NCBI GenBank assembly: GCA_009835325.1
Contig: VXWP01000039.1
Span: 58,586-122,585, forward strand
Source of the DNA: Gemmatimonadota bacterium
GTDB taxonomy: Bacteria > JAAXHH01
DNA: 64,000 bases
Direction of reading: 5' to 3'
In this document: positions 1-8,875 of the stretch, one piece after another
How the letters are laid out: each line of letters opens with the position of its first letter
Numbering within the stretch: the first letter of the stretch is position 1
Translations under genes and position numbers: made by a program
Notes under the pieces: generated by a model
Told to the model about the DNA's origin: nothing
Seen by the model: the letters and a program-made list of their open reading frames with translations, nothing else
Databases searched by the model: none

Positions 1-1164
1 TTGCACGGCCGCATCGCGGTCGGCATTCTCATCGTTCAGGACCTGGCTGCCGTGGCTTTTATCGCGATCTCGGTGGGCATGTGGCCATCCCTTTGGGCGT
101 TGCTCGTCCTGCTCCTCATACCGGCGCGTCCGCTGCTGTTGTTCGTGCTGCAGAAAGTCGGCCATGGCGAGCTTCTGGTGCTGAGCGGACTGCTGCTGTC
201 CCTGGGCGGCGCGGAAGTCTTTGAACTGGTCGGACTGAAGGGCGACCTGGGCGCACTCGCCCTCGGCGCGCTGATCGCCAACCATGCGAAAGCCAATGAA
301 ATGGCGAAGACCATGATCGGATTCAAGGACCTGTTCCTGCTCGCCTTCTTTTTGTCCATTGGACTCTCAGGTCCGCTGACGCTGGACGCGGTGCTCATCG
401 GCGCAGCCGTCACGCCGCTTGTTTTCCTGAAATCGGCCCTGTTCTTCGGCCTTTTGACGGCGTTCAAGCTGCGTGCGCGCACCTCGCTGCTCGCGACGCT
501 GAACCTGACCAACTTCAGCGAGTTCGGACTCATTGTGGCGGCCATCGGGGTAGCCAATGGCTGGATCGACGGCCTCTGGCTGATCGTCATCGCGATCTCC
601 CTGGCGCTGTCCTGTGTCATCTCCGCGGCGCTGAACGTCGCCGCCCACCAGATCTATGCCCGGCACCGGGCGTTGTGGGACCGGCTTCAAAAGTCCGAGC
701 GTCTTCCCGACGACCAGCCGCTCGATACCGGTGGAGCAACGATCGCCATCATCGGCATGGGCCGCGTGGGCACCGCGGCCTATGACAACATGCATCAGGA
801 GTTTGGAGACACCGTCGTAGGCGTAGACCTCGATCAGGTCAAGGTGCAACGGCAGCAGTCGAGTGGCCGCCACGTACTGCTCGGCGATCCCACTGATGCG
901 GACTTCTGGGATCGCGTTCAGGCCGCCCACACCCTCGAACTGGTTCTGCTGGCGTTGCCGAACCTGGCGTCCAACCTCGCCGTCCTCGACCAGCTCAAGT
1001 CTTCTTCGTCCTACTGCCGGGTCGCCGCCACGGCGAGGTTCCCCGATGAGATCGAGGTGCTCAAAGCGGCTGGCGCGTCGAGCGTGTACAACCTCTACGC
1101 GGAGGCCGGCTCGGGATTCGCTGCGCACGTGGCGGCGCAGACGCCATCGAAGGCGGGTACGTAA
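1..1164 (+). CDS. KefB-type monovalent cation:proton antiporter, 3' part only
   Basis: This is the C-terminal 387 residues of an integral-membrane antiporter; the 5' end lies outside the window. Residues 1-215 are a run of hydrophobic helices starting in the middle of the Na+/H+ exchanger domain (GRIAVGILIVQDLAAV is the typical mid-domain helix). A cytoplasmic RCK/TrkA-N nucleotide-binding domain follows from about residue 240, with the Rossmann signature GMGRVG and an acidic strand end (GVDLD). The protein ends about 130 residues after that motif, so no RCK_C domain is present. Members of this family exchange K+ or Na+ for H+ and are gated by the bound nucleotide. No partner gene is visible in the window. 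Family assignment is firm; the ion is not known. Confidence 0.88.
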   Translation: MHGRIAVGILIVQDLAAVAFIAISVGMWPSLWALLVLLLIPARPLLLFVLQKVGHGELLVLSGLLLSLGGAEVFELVGLKGDLGALALGALIANHAKANEMAKTMIGFKDLFLLAFFLSIGLSGPLTLDAVLIGAAVTPLVFLKSALFFGLLTAFKLRARTSLLATLNLTNFSEFGLIVAAIGVANGWIDGLWLIVIAISLALSCVISAALNVAAHQIYARHRALWDRLQKSERLPDDQPLDTGGATIAIIGMGRVGTAAYDNMHQEFGDTVVGVDLDQVKVQRQQSSGRHVLLGDPTDADFWDRVQAAHTLELVLLALPNLASNLAVLDQLKSSSSYCRVAATARFPDEIEVLKAAGASSVYNLYAEAGSGFAAHVAAQTPSKAGT

Positions 1165-1333
1165 TCTAGCTGAACGATACGCAACGAACTTCCCACCCAC
1201 TAAACTTCATGGTGAAAACAGTTTGAATTTTGAACTTCGTGTGGTAAATTTGGCCGATCTGCGCCCGTTAGCATCCATGATTCACTTGGGATGTCTCCAG
1301 TCATTCAGTCAAATCCACTAAGGGAATTCAAAT

Positions 1334-4036
1334 ATGCGTTGCGACCATGATACCAGGGGCAAATCAGCTTCACCCTCCTCCGCCGGTAACGGTATTGCAC
1401 GATACACAAAAAAGGCCATCCAATGGAGTCCGATCCGACTCTTCTGCTTACTCGCGCTTCTTGTGGTGACCTCCTGCGGCAAGGACAGCCCCACCGGGCC
1501 GGCCGGACCAGCCAACGTCGTCGTGACGCCGCAATCAGTGAAGCTGACCGCGATCGGCCAGTCCGTGCAGCTCGACGCGCAGGTGCAATACGAGGCCGGC
1601 GCGACATCGTCCGGACACACGGTGGTCTGGTCGAGCCGGAATCCGTCCGTGGCATCCGTGACCAGCGGAGGGCTCGTCACCGCGCTCAGCAACGGTACGG
1701 CCGATATCACGGCCACCGCGGGACAGAAACAGGGCAGGTCCACGATTACCGTATCCCAGGCTGCGCGAACGATAACGGTTGAGCCGTCGTCGGTAACGCT
1801 GACCATGGCCGACGAAACCGCGACGCTGAAGGCCTCGGTGCTGGACGAAAACGGCCAGGCCGTCGATGGCGCGGTAGTGAAATGGTCGATCAACGACGAA
1901 GCCGTGGCAACGGTAAGCGACGATGGCCTGGTCACGGCGATCAGAAGCGGCAGCGCGGTCGTGACCGCCGCCTCGGGCGAGGTTTCCGCCAGGGTTACCG
2001 TCACCGTTTCCATCGATGTCAGCGATCGTACCACGCTGACCGATTTCTACCACGCGATGGACGGTGCAAACTGGAATGAGCGCGATAACTGGTTGAGTGA
2101 AGAACCCCTGACCGAGTGGCACGGTATCACGACCGACGCCAACGGAAGGGTGATCCGGCTGGAACTGCGCTCGAACAACCTGTCGGGCGGGCTGCCCGGG
2201 AATCTCGTCAATCTCATCCTGCTGAGGGAACTGGATCTGGCGGGCAACCAGGTATCCGGCGCCATCCCGGCCGAGCTCACCCAGTTCGACGAACTGAGGA
2301 TCCTCGATCTGGGCGCCAATGAGATGTCGGGATCCGTGCCTGATGAGCTTGCCTTGCTTGCCAACCTGGAGATACTGAACCTGGGGAACAACAGCCTTAC
2401 CGGGTCCATCCCCGCTGAACTGGGACAGATGACCACCCTGACACGGTTGGACATTGGCGGCAACGACCTGACCGGTACGATTCCGCCGGAACTGGGCCGG
2501 CTTTCCAGTCTGAAGCACCTGGAACTGAACCAAAACGAACTGGATGGATCGATTCCTGCCGAACTGGGCGACTTGTCTCAGCTGAAGTTCCTGCACCTGG
2601 ACACGAACAAACTGACCGGCCCGATCCCGCCGGAACTGGGTAATCTGGAAAGCCTGGAGTTTTTGAACCTCTGGCGGAACAAGATTACAGGAGAGATTCC
2701 GGTTGAATTGAGCCAACTGGAAAACCTGGAACGCATGGATCTGGATGAAAATCAGTTGTCCGGACCGATCCCCGCCGACCTGGGACAGTTCCACAATCTC
2801 GAGATACTCTACCTCAATTCCAACAAACTGACGGGCGAGATCCCGACAGTCCTTGGGGAACAACCCAAGCTTCGTCTGTTGAGTCTCTATGGAAACGAGC
2901 TGACCGGCCCGGTACCGGTCGAATTGAGTCAACTCCCCAATCTCGAGATTCTTTATCTCCATAACAACGAACTGACCGGACCCATTCCATCCGAGTTTGG
3001 ACGGCTCCAGGATCTCGAAGCGTTGTACCTCCAAGGCAACGAACTGTCCGGGGCCGTTCCGTCCGAACTGGGGCAACTCGACGACCTGGAAATTTTGTAT
3101 CTCCATGGAAACCAACTCACCGGGATGATTCCCGAAACGTTTTCGGGCCTTTCAGACGTCACCCAGTTCTTCTTTCACGACAATGAAGGGCTGTGCTTAC
3201 CGAGCGTTCCGGCTTTGCTGGCCTGGGTTGACGGCCTGGACGAATGGATGGGGTCGCGGTGCGACGAAGCCGGATTCGCCGAAGGCCTCCTCATGGTGGG
3301 CGAAGGCGCCGACCGACTGTACAGACTGAACCCGAACACGGGGGAAGCCAAACCCGTCGGTGAAGCCGAGCGGTTCGACGTCGACGAGTACCAGCCCTAT
3401 GGCCTGACCGCGCACAACGGCGTGTTGTACATGACGGGCGGATGGAACGCGGTGCTGTACACCCTGGATCCGGAAACGGGCGTGGCCACGCAGGTCGGCG
3501 ACGCCGTGGAATTCGGGGTGGGCGAATCCCAGCCCATGGGCCTGGCGTCCCACAACGGCAGGCTGTACATGGCCGGCGGGACGAATGCCGGGCTCTACGC
3601 GCTGGATACCGTGACGGGAGAGGCCACCCCGGTCGGTAGCGCGGTTGAGTTCGGCGTCGGAGAAACCCAGCCCTTCGGTCTTGCGTCTCACATGGGCGGC
3701 TTGTTCATGGTCGGTTACAACTCGGCCCGGCTGTACGAATTGAATCCCGCAACGGGGACGGCATCGCCCGTGGGCGACGCGGGCGACTTCGGCGTCGGTG
3801 AAGACCTGCCGACCGGGCTGACGTCACACCGGGGCGTGTTGTACATGGCTGGCGGGTGGACGGCGAAACTGTACACGCTGGACGCAGACACGGGGATCGC
3901 ATCACCGATTGGGAGTGTCGACGAGGAGGTCAACCAGTTCGGCATCGATGAAGACGCTCCGACCGGGCTGGCTTCGCTGATGCGGGAAGTGTCGGCACGG
4001 AAGGTTGTGCCTGTGGTGAGGGTGGTGAAGGAGTAA
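1334..4036 (+). CDS. Surface lipoprotein: two Big_2 domains, about 14 LRRs and five propeller-like repeats
   Basis: Predicted 900-residue exported lipoprotein. The N-terminus is extended and basic, followed by a hydrophobic stretch and lipobox (VTSC, Cys about 48). Two Ig-like Big_2 domains follow (about 58-138 and 146-225). Next comes an LRR cap (DGANWNERDNW) and about 14 leucine-rich repeats of 24 residues, each ending in a variant of LTGxIPxELGxL, like plant receptor LRRs. From about residue 650 to the end are five roughly 46-residue repeats with LYxLxPxTGxAxPVG and a distal GLxxHxGxLYM, resembling propeller blades. A purine-rich AGGGA sits just upstream of the ATG. The modules point to an adhesive or ligand-binding surface protein; the ligand is unknown. 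Confidence 0.88.
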   Translation: MRCDHDTRGKSASPSSAGNGIARYTKKAIQWSPIRLFCLLALLVVTSCGKDSPTGPAGPANVVVTPQSVKLTAIGQSVQLDAQVQYEAGATSSGHTVVWSSRNPSVASVTSGGLVTALSNGTADITATAGQKQGRSTITVSQAARTITVEPSSVTLTMADETATLKASVLDENGQAVDGAVVKWSINDEAVATVSDDGLVTAIRSGSAVVTAASGEVSARVTVTVSIDVSDRTTLTDFYHAMDGANWNERDNWLSEEPLTEWHGITTDANGRVIRLELRSNNLSGGLPGNLVNLILLRELDLAGNQVSGAIPAELTQFDELRILDLGANEMSGSVPDELALLANLEILNLGNNSLTGSIPAELGQMTTLTRLDIGGNDLTGTIPPELGRLSSLKHLELNQNELDGSIPAELGDLSQLKFLHLDTNKLTGPIPPELGNLESLEFLNLWRNKITGEIPVELSQLENLERMDLDENQLSGPIPADLGQFHNLEILYLNSNKLTGEIPTVLGEQPKLRLLSLYGNELTGPVPVELSQLPNLEILYLHNNELTGPIPSEFGRLQDLEALYLQGNELSGAVPSELGQLDDLEILYLHGNQLTGMIPETFSGLSDVTQFFFHDNEGLCLPSVPALLAWVDGLDEWMGSRCDEAGFAEGLLMVGEGADRLYRLNPNTGEAKPVGEAERFDVDEYQPYGLTAHNGVLYMTGGWNAVLYTLDPETGVATQVGDAVEFGVGESQPMGLASHNGRLYMAGGTNAGLYALDTVTGEATPVGSAVEFGVGETQPFGLASHMGGLFMVGYNSARLYELNPATGTASPVGDAGDFGVGEDLPTGLTSHRGVLYMAGGWTAKLYTLDADTGIASPIGSVDEEVNQFGIDEDAPTGLASLMREVSARKVVPVVRVVKE

Positions 4037-4071
4037 CACAGGCGTCCGCGAACGGATCAAAGGTCTGGCCG

Positions 4072-4785
4072 ATGAGGAGAAAGTGGATCTGGTGGGCAGG
4101 CGGCGCTGTGCTGGCAGTGCTCGTTTCATTCATCACTGTCATGTACTGGTTCGATCCGGCGCGGCGCACGACTGAGCCTGAATTCTCCGGATTGAGCAGA
4201 ACCGTTACCGGAAATATGCTTATCTCACAAAGCGATCCGCCGGTGCGGATGACATTTGACGAGCGATTCCGGCACATCGGAGGGCAGAAGTTCGTGCTCT
4301 ATGGCACCGCCGACGTCGAGCAACACTTCTTTGTCGAAGAACATCCGGACGGCACACTGAAGAGTTTTGTCTGGATCCAGTTCGAAGGCTTCCTGCCCGA
4401 TAACGACTACACCTACGACTATTCAAGTTCTCCTTTGCGGCAGCAGATCGGACCGTTCGATTTCTTTACCGATACCGCGGCCGGAGCATCAAATCGTTTT
4501 TTGCGGCTCGGCTGGCCTGGAACCGACGGTTATCTCGCCCGCAAGTTCGCGGCAGACAAAGGCTATACCATGCCGGCCGACTACGCCTACGCGCGGCTTG
4601 TGCACATTCCGGACGACGCAAGCCGCAAAGAACTGCTGATCATCTTCATGGAAGACCTGGCACCAACGGGTTGGACCGGCGAGTCACTGCGCGAAGGTGG
4701 GGAGCACGAAGGGCGCTGGCCCGAGATCGAGGCCGCTCATCTTGACAGGATCAAGCGCGTGATGTCGTTATCTTCGCCCGGGTAA
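4072..4785 (+). CDS. Membrane-anchored protein of unknown function
   Basis: 237 residues; not recognised. One N-terminal membrane helix (about 6-26, after MRRK) is followed by a soluble domain that should lie outside the cytoplasmic membrane. The soluble part is rich in aromatic residues and has a mid-protein stretch with several Phe and Asp (QFEGFLPDNDYTYDY), but no motif I can tie to a family. It begins 35 nt after the LRR lipoprotein gene in the same direction, so the two could be cotranscribed. Coding character is good: one long frame, GC-rich third positions and AAAGG upstream of the start. Confidence 0.7.
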   Translation: MRRKWIWWAGGAVLAVLVSFITVMYWFDPARRTTEPEFSGLSRTVTGNMLISQSDPPVRMTFDERFRHIGGQKFVLYGTADVEQHFFVEEHPDGTLKSFVWIQFEGFLPDNDYTYDYSSSPLRQQIGPFDFFTDTAAGASNRFLRLGWPGTDGYLARKFAADKGYTMPADYAYARLVHIPDDASRKELLIIFMEDLAPTGWTGESLREGGEHEGRWPEIEAAHLDRIKRVMSLSSPG

Positions 4786-4865
4786 CACGAAATACCGCGG
4801 TCTCGGCCCGGCTCACGCTGCAATATAGCAGTATTTGATCGCTTGAACCTGGAGGATTACCACTA

Positions 4866-5168
4866 ATGGCTGCCACCGGAATCAATGTCAAAATGACTCC
4901 GTCCCATCCGGGTGACTTCATTCGTTCGGAAATCATCGAGGAATTGGACCTCAGCGTCACGAAAGCAGCCGAGATTCTACACGTTCGTCGAGCTACGCTT
5001 TCTGCATTATTAAACTGCAACGCGTCGTTGTCGGCGGAGATGGCCTTGCGAGTCGAGAAGGCCTTCGACGTCAACATGGACATGCTTCTGCGGATGCAAG
5101 CATGGTACGATGCTGCCCGGATGCGTGCTCGCGCAGGAGAGATTGAAGTACTGCGCTATGAGCACTAA
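4866..5168 (+). CDS. higA: HigA-family antitoxin/transcriptional regulator, apparently without its toxin
   Basis: 100 residues with the HigA signature: HPGDFIRSEIIEELDLS followed by a helix-turn-helix (TKAAEILHVRRATLSALLN) and an ALRVEKAFDVN segment typical of VapI/HigA antitoxins. HigA normally binds HigB, an RNase of the RelE superfamily, and represses the operon. HigB is normally encoded immediately upstream, but only 80 bases separate this gene from the previous one. The stop of a short upstream frame (TAA 4864-4866) overlaps the ATG, and the Shine-Dalgarno GGAGG lies at about 4851, an arrangement seen in higBA operons. It probably survives as a solitary regulator or antitoxin. Confidence 0.88.
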   Translation: MAATGINVKMTPSHPGDFIRSEIIEELDLSVTKAAEILHVRRATLSALLNCNASLSAEMALRVEKAFDVNMDMLLRMQAWYDAARMRARAGEIEVLRYEH

Positions 5169-5271
5169 TCGGTGTGACGCAGGTTTTCTAATGTGTCGAC
5201 GAATGTTCTAACACTACGAGAGGGAGTGCCTGTCCAGGAATGTTGGGGCAAGGGATATGAGGGGAGTCAAG

Positions 5272-5343
5272 CTCCTCGGGTTGGATTCGAACCAACAACC
5301 TAGTGGTTAACAGCCACCCGCTCTGCCATTGAGCTACCGAGGA
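5272..5343 (-). tRNA. tRNA-Asn (anticodon GTT)
   Basis: Read on the minus strand, the acceptor arm TCCTCGG (5343-5337) pairs with CCGAGGA (5279-5273), with G as discriminator. The D stem is GCTC/GAGC. The anticodon stem-loop is GGTGG-CTGTTAA-CCACT, giving anticodon GTT, and the T arm contains GGTTCGAATCC. The CCA end is not encoded. All four arms are visible, so the call is firm. Length is 72 nt. Confidence 0.96.
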
Positions 5344-5407
5344 AAATGGCGTTTACAACAGCAACGGAATATAGAGCGTAGACGCCTTTGTGTCAAGTGG
5401 TTTGTGG

Positions 5408-6307
5408 TTAATCATCCGCGTCCAGAATCTCACGTAACGTCGCCTCACTGAAGGTTCCCCGGGCCAACTCGGCTACGGGTCCGGTCAGCGTCAGATTGAA
5501 CTCCTCCTCCACATCAACAACCAGTGCCCCGCCTTGCGATTCCACCGTCACGGGAGACGTCACCAGGCCTAGACGCACCGCCGCGCTTGCAGCCGCGCAA
5601 GCCGAAGATCCGGATGAAGGTGTTTCGCCGACACCGCGTTCCCAGATCAGGATGCGAATCTTGCTGGGACCGGTGGGTTCGGCTAGTTGAACGTTTATTC
5701 GATTGGGGAAGATCGGGTGGGTCTCTAGCGCTGGACACAGCCTAAGCAGGTCGTCGCGACTCCACTTCCGGTCCTGGGAACGAAACACCACGCAATGAGG
5801 ATTGCCAACGCTCACGCCGGTGAAAGTCAGCGTTTCCCCGGTGACCCTGATCGGTTGCTCGATCAGTTCGTCGACTTCGAGGGTACACGGCAGCGCTTCT
5901 GGTCTGAACGTTGCCTTGCCAATGTGCACGGTCGCGCCGCATACCGGACCGGAGGCATCTTCTGCACCGCATTGGTCATGCTGCGTTTCGACGCGTACCG
6001 TGCCGCCACGTGTCTCCGCCGTGAACGACTTCTTGCGCGTCCTGCCCTTGGAGTGCAGGTAAAGGGCGAAAATCCGCAGTCCGTTGCCCGAGGTTTCGGC
6101 CTCGCTTCCGTCGGGGTTCCAGATCCGCAGGCCGAAGTCCGCCGAACCAGAATCTTCAAGGACCAGGATTCCGTCGCTACCAATACCTTTTTGACGATCA
6201 CAAATCCTGGCGATGCGCGCGGGGGTCAACGCAAAGGTCAGATCATCCGGATCCAGTACGATGTATTCATTGCCGAGGCCGTGGCCTTTGAAGTAGCTGT
6301 TCGCCAT
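5408..6307 (-). CDS. dapF: Diaminopimelate epimerase-like protein with Ser at both catalytic Cys positions
   Basis: 299 residues from the ATG at 6307; a GTG at 6316, 3 nt after the upstream stop, is an alternative start. The DapF fold is clear: FKGHGLGNEY at the N-terminus, RQKGIGSDG, WNPDGSEAETSGNG, VGNPHCV and WERGVGETPSSGSSAC. DapF interconverts LL- and meso-diaminopimelate for lysine and peptidoglycan using two cysteines. Here the first (canonical MCGNG) is Ser73 (TCG) and the second (canonical ACGTG) is Ser232 (TCC). This is either a DapF lineage that works differently or an isomerase for another substrate. It follows the outer-membrane barrel gene in the same direction with a gap of about 12 nt. 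Confidence 0.85.
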   Translation of the reverse strand: MANSYFKGHGLGNEYIVLDPDDLTFALTPARIARICDRQKGIGSDGILVLEDSGSADFGLRIWNPDGSEAETSGNGLRIFALYLHSKGRTRKKSFTAETRGGTVRVETQHDQCGAEDASGPVCGATVHIGKATFRPEALPCTLEVDELIEQPIRVTGETLTFTGVSVGNPHCVVFRSQDRKWSRDDLLRLCPALETHPIFPNRINVQLAEPTGPSKIRILIWERGVGETPSSGSSACAAASAAVRLGLVTSPVTVESQGGALVVDVEEEFNLTLTGPVAELARGTFSEATLREILDADD

Positions 6308-6319
6308 GCTCCGCACACA

Positions 6320-7276
6320 TCAGAAACTGTACATCATGTTCAGGCTGACGCCGACCATCGAAAGCTCGTCGGTCGAAATGCCGTACATAACGTCGAATCC
6401 CCGGCCCACGGACGAGGCGTGGCTGCGGAGCTGCGTCCACGGTTTTTCGTCGTTGAATTCACTGAACTTCGACCAGCGAACCTTTGCCCCTATGCCCAGA
6501 TTGGCGCTGAGCGCGTAGTCCACGCCCACGACGGCCTGGTAGGCGGTGAGCAGATCGTTCATCTTGTGCCGGCCCACGGTCGTGGTCCCGGCGAGCCGCG
6601 CTTTTCGCTCCGGATGGAGGAAGGTCGAGATCGCGGCCGGGTCGTCATTGCGCTTGAATCTTCCGTAGTAGTCGAGCGAAGTGCTGGAAAGCCCCACGCC
6701 GACCCCGATGTAGGGCGTGTAAGGCGAGTTGCTCTTGAACTCGTAATACACGTTGGCAAAAACACTGTGCGAAAGCAGGTCTTCGAGCCCGCCATCCAGG
6801 GTTTCGAGCTCCTGCCGTTGTTTCTCCTGGGTCACCGCATCCAGGATCTGATCTTCGCCTTCGCCGCGTGTATAGGTCGTGGTTCGGTAGAGATATTCAC
6901 CCTCGAACCGCAGGCCGTTCCAGGTGTATCCCAGGGCCAGCACACTCTGCACGCCATCGCCCGCTCCGACTTCGTGCGTCCACTCCGCGGGCGGCGGCGC
7001 GCTCGCGCATTCATCCGGACGCGTCTCCGCGAGTCCCGGGTTGGAAAGCTTGTCGCATCGTGTGCCCCAGTCGTTGTCATAGGCGTTGAGGGTCAGGCCC
7101 GGGGCTACCGCGAAGCCCAGGTTGGTCCGCAGGTACCAGTTGTTCTGCGACAAGGCCTGCGCCGATGCCGAGGTGGAGGTCTGTGTGGAGGTCGATGTAG
7201 TTGCCTGTGCCGATGCCCGTCCGGAGACGGCCGCGACGACCAGGCACAGGGTCAATACCCCGATTCTGTGTTTCAT
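6320..7276 (-). CDS. Outer-membrane beta-barrel protein
   Basis: 318 residues. It has a cleavable signal peptide (MKHRIGVLTLCLVVAAVSGRASAQ), a Thr/Ser-rich linker (TTSTSTQTSTSTSA region), then alternating amphipathic strands. YIGVGVGLSS is typical of small OMP_b-brl/P44-like barrels, and the chain ends NMMYSF with the C-terminal Phe that directs barrel assembly. A strong Shine-Dalgarno (AAGGAGATCACATC before the ATG) supports the start. Function (porin, adhesin or structural) cannot be told. The dapF-like gene follows closely, but a functional link is not obvious. Confidence 0.85.
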   Translation of the reverse strand: MKHRIGVLTLCLVVAAVSGRASAQATTSTSTQTSTSASAQALSQNNWYLRTNLGFAVAPGLTLNAYDNDWGTRCDKLSNPGLAETRPDECASAPPPAEWTHEVGAGDGVQSVLALGYTWNGLRFEGEYLYRTTTYTRGEGEDQILDAVTQEKQRQELETLDGGLEDLLSHSVFANVYYEFKSNSPYTPYIGVGVGLSSTSLDYYGRFKRNDDPAAISTFLHPERKARLAGTTTVGRHKMNDLLTAYQAVVGVDYALSANLGIGAKVRWSKFSEFNDEKPWTQLRSHASSVGRGFDVMYGISTDELSMVGVSLNMMYSF

Positions 7277-7308
7277 GATGTGATCTCCTTACGATAAGGT
7301 TACCATCG

Positions 7309-8478
7309 TTACGCCGCGGTCGGCGCATCCAGGCCGCTTCCCGTTTCCTTGACCACGAGATCCACCACGGCCCGGAGGGCTTCCGCTTCCGTATCGCCTT
7401 CGAGGCGGCGCAGACGATAGTGGTCGATCTGGCGGTCCGACCCGGTACCGTACCGGATGAGGTCGAGAATGTGACGCAGTTGGTCCTCGCATTCCAGGGC
7501 GCGCGCGTCTTCGGACAGGGTTTCGACCAGGGCTTCGGCGTACTCGTCGATATCCAGGCGGCCCGAACCCTCCGTATCCCCCAGGAACGCGACCACGCCG
7601 TACCGCTGGGCGAGCCAGCAGTTCTCCTTGATCAGCTCCGTCGGCGGTTCCGGCGGAAGGCGCCCTTCCAGGTCGAGACGCATCAGGTGCCGCACGAGAC
7701 AGGTATAGAGTGCCACGACGCACATGGCGTCGTCCACGGTCTGGCAGATGTCGCAGATGCGCAGTTCCAGGGTGGGAAATGCGCGGGAGGGCCGGATGTC
7801 CCACCAGAGCTCGCTGCTGTCCTTGATGAACTCCATCCGCTGGTAGTCTTCGACCAGTTTCTCGAATTCCTCCCATGAGTGCAGCGGTCCGGGCAGCCCC
7901 GTGCGCGGCATGCTGCCGAAGAGGGTCAGCCGGTAAGACTTGAAGCCGGTCTCACGTCCGCTGCTAAAAGGCGAGGACGCCGAGAGCGCGTGGAGCAGGG
8001 GCAGGTAGCGGCGCATGGCCGTCATCACCCGGACGCGGCTGCCGCCGTCGCCGAAACCTGCGTGGATGTGCATCCCGCCCACGAGCAGCTCCCGCACGGC
8101 CTGCTGGTAGGTCATGGCGAACTGTTCGTAGCGGCGGCCCGCCGTGACGACCTGGTTGTGCCAGGCCGCGAAGGGATGGGTGGAGGCGGCCAGCACCGCG
8201 GCGCCGTGCTGCGCGGCCGCGTCGATGACGAAACGGCGGGTCTCGATGAGGGCGGAATGGACGTCCGCCACGGACGTGCAGACCCGGGTGGTGGTCTCGA
8301 TCTGGGACCGGAGGAACTCGGCCACGACTTTGTGGTCGCCGCGGTTCTTCTCACATTCCTCGAAGATGCGCGGATCGGGATCGGGCAGCAGGTCGCGCGT
8401 ATCCGGGTCGACCAGGAAGAACTCTTCCTCGACGCCGAGGGTGATGGAGAGGGGATCTGAGGTGCTGCCTTTTGCCAT
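7309..8478 (-). CDS. GCS2-family carboxylate-amine ligase (YbdK/EgtA-like)
   Basis: 389 residues from the ATG at 8478, which has GGGAGAAACC directly upstream; a longer frame to 8535 lacks a good ribosome site. Family signs are ITLGVEEEFFLVDP at the N-terminus, EFLRSQIETTT, a central HIHAGFGD, and an ELWWDIRPSRAFPTLELRICD block near residue 240. These belong to the glutamate-cysteine ligase type 2 family, which joins a carboxylate to an amine with ATP. YbdK has weak gamma-glutamylcysteine synthetase activity, and EgtA relatives feed ergothioneine synthesis. No glutathione or ergothioneine gene is nearby, so the real substrate is open. Length is normal for the family. Confidence 0.88.
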   Translation of the reverse strand: MAKGSTSDPLSITLGVEEEFFLVDPDTRDLLPDPDPRIFEECEKNRGDHKVVAEFLRSQIETTTRVCTSVADVHSALIETRRFVIDAAAQHGAAVLAASTHPFAAWHNQVVTAGRRYEQFAMTYQQAVRELLVGGMHIHAGFGDGGSRVRVMTAMRRYLPLLHALSASSPFSSGRETGFKSYRLTLFGSMPRTGLPGPLHSWEEFEKLVEDYQRMEFIKDSSELWWDIRPSRAFPTLELRICDICQTVDDAMCVVALYTCLVRHLMRLDLEGRLPPEPPTELIKENCWLAQRYGVVAFLGDTEGSGRLDIDEYAEALVETLSEDARALECEDQLRHILDLIRYGTGSDRQIDHYRLRRLEGDTEAEALRAVVDLVVKETGSGLDAPTAA

Positions 8479-8618
8479 GGTTTCTCCCGGGCTGGATTCC
8501 GGGAAGATTTTACACGGCGGGCAAGACATAGTCAACCGGTATCGAGTAACGCGTTCCTGACCTCTTGCCAGTCCACAGTACTGTCTGCGGGGTCGTGCAG
8601 ACGACGCTGTCTATCAAG

Positions 8619-8647
8619 TTGACACCTAATGACTTATGGGCTAACTT
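8619..8647 (+). promoter_or_regulatory. Candidate sigma-70 promoter for the nucleotidyltransferase pair
   Basis: TTGACA at 8619-8624 is a perfect -35 box. A 17-nt spacer leads to TAACTT at 8642-8647, a 4/6 match to the -10 consensus. It lies 34 bases upstream of the ATG at 8681 and is the only such pairing in the 200-base gap. Confidence 0.45.
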
Positions 8648-8680
8648 GAACAGACTCACTCGGTCTCACGGGAATACCCC

Positions 8681-8875
8681 ATGATAGAGAAAACCATTAA
8701 AAAACGACCCCTGGACGACAAATCCGCTACAGCGGATGATCTTGCCTACTGGATGAGTAAGACACCTGAAGAGCGGGTCGCCGCGGTCGAATACCTCCGA
8801 AACCAGTTCTATGGCAATAAAGGCAGACCCCGATTTCAGCGCGTTGCTCGCTTTGTTAAACGCTCATCGCGTTGA
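8681..8875 (+). CDS. Small basic protein paired with a nucleotidyltransferase (antitoxin-like)
   Basis: 64 residues: an acidic/basic N-terminus, then LAYWMSKTPEERVAAVEYLRNQFYG and a basic tail RFQRVARFVKRSS. Short proteins of this pattern commonly precede DUF6036-type nucleotidyltransferases, and the tail matches that family's usual ending. Its last 65 bases overlap the next gene in another frame, so the two are translationally linked. The pairing suggests a toxin-antitoxin or regulatory couple, but which partner would be the toxin is not known. It would act in the cytoplasm. Confidence 0.72.
   Translation: MIEKTIKKRPLDDKSATADDLAYWMSKTPEERVAAVEYLRNQFYGNKGRPRFQRVARFVKRSSR

Noticed and set aside
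1535-3115. A 526-residue minus-strand frame
   Set aside because: Its repeats are the reverse reading of the LRR DNA repeats; the sense protein has a lipobox and coherent domains.
5795-7297. A 500-residue rightward frame
   Set aside because: It lies antisense across both the dapF-like and outer-membrane barrel genes, which have clear motifs and ribosome sites.
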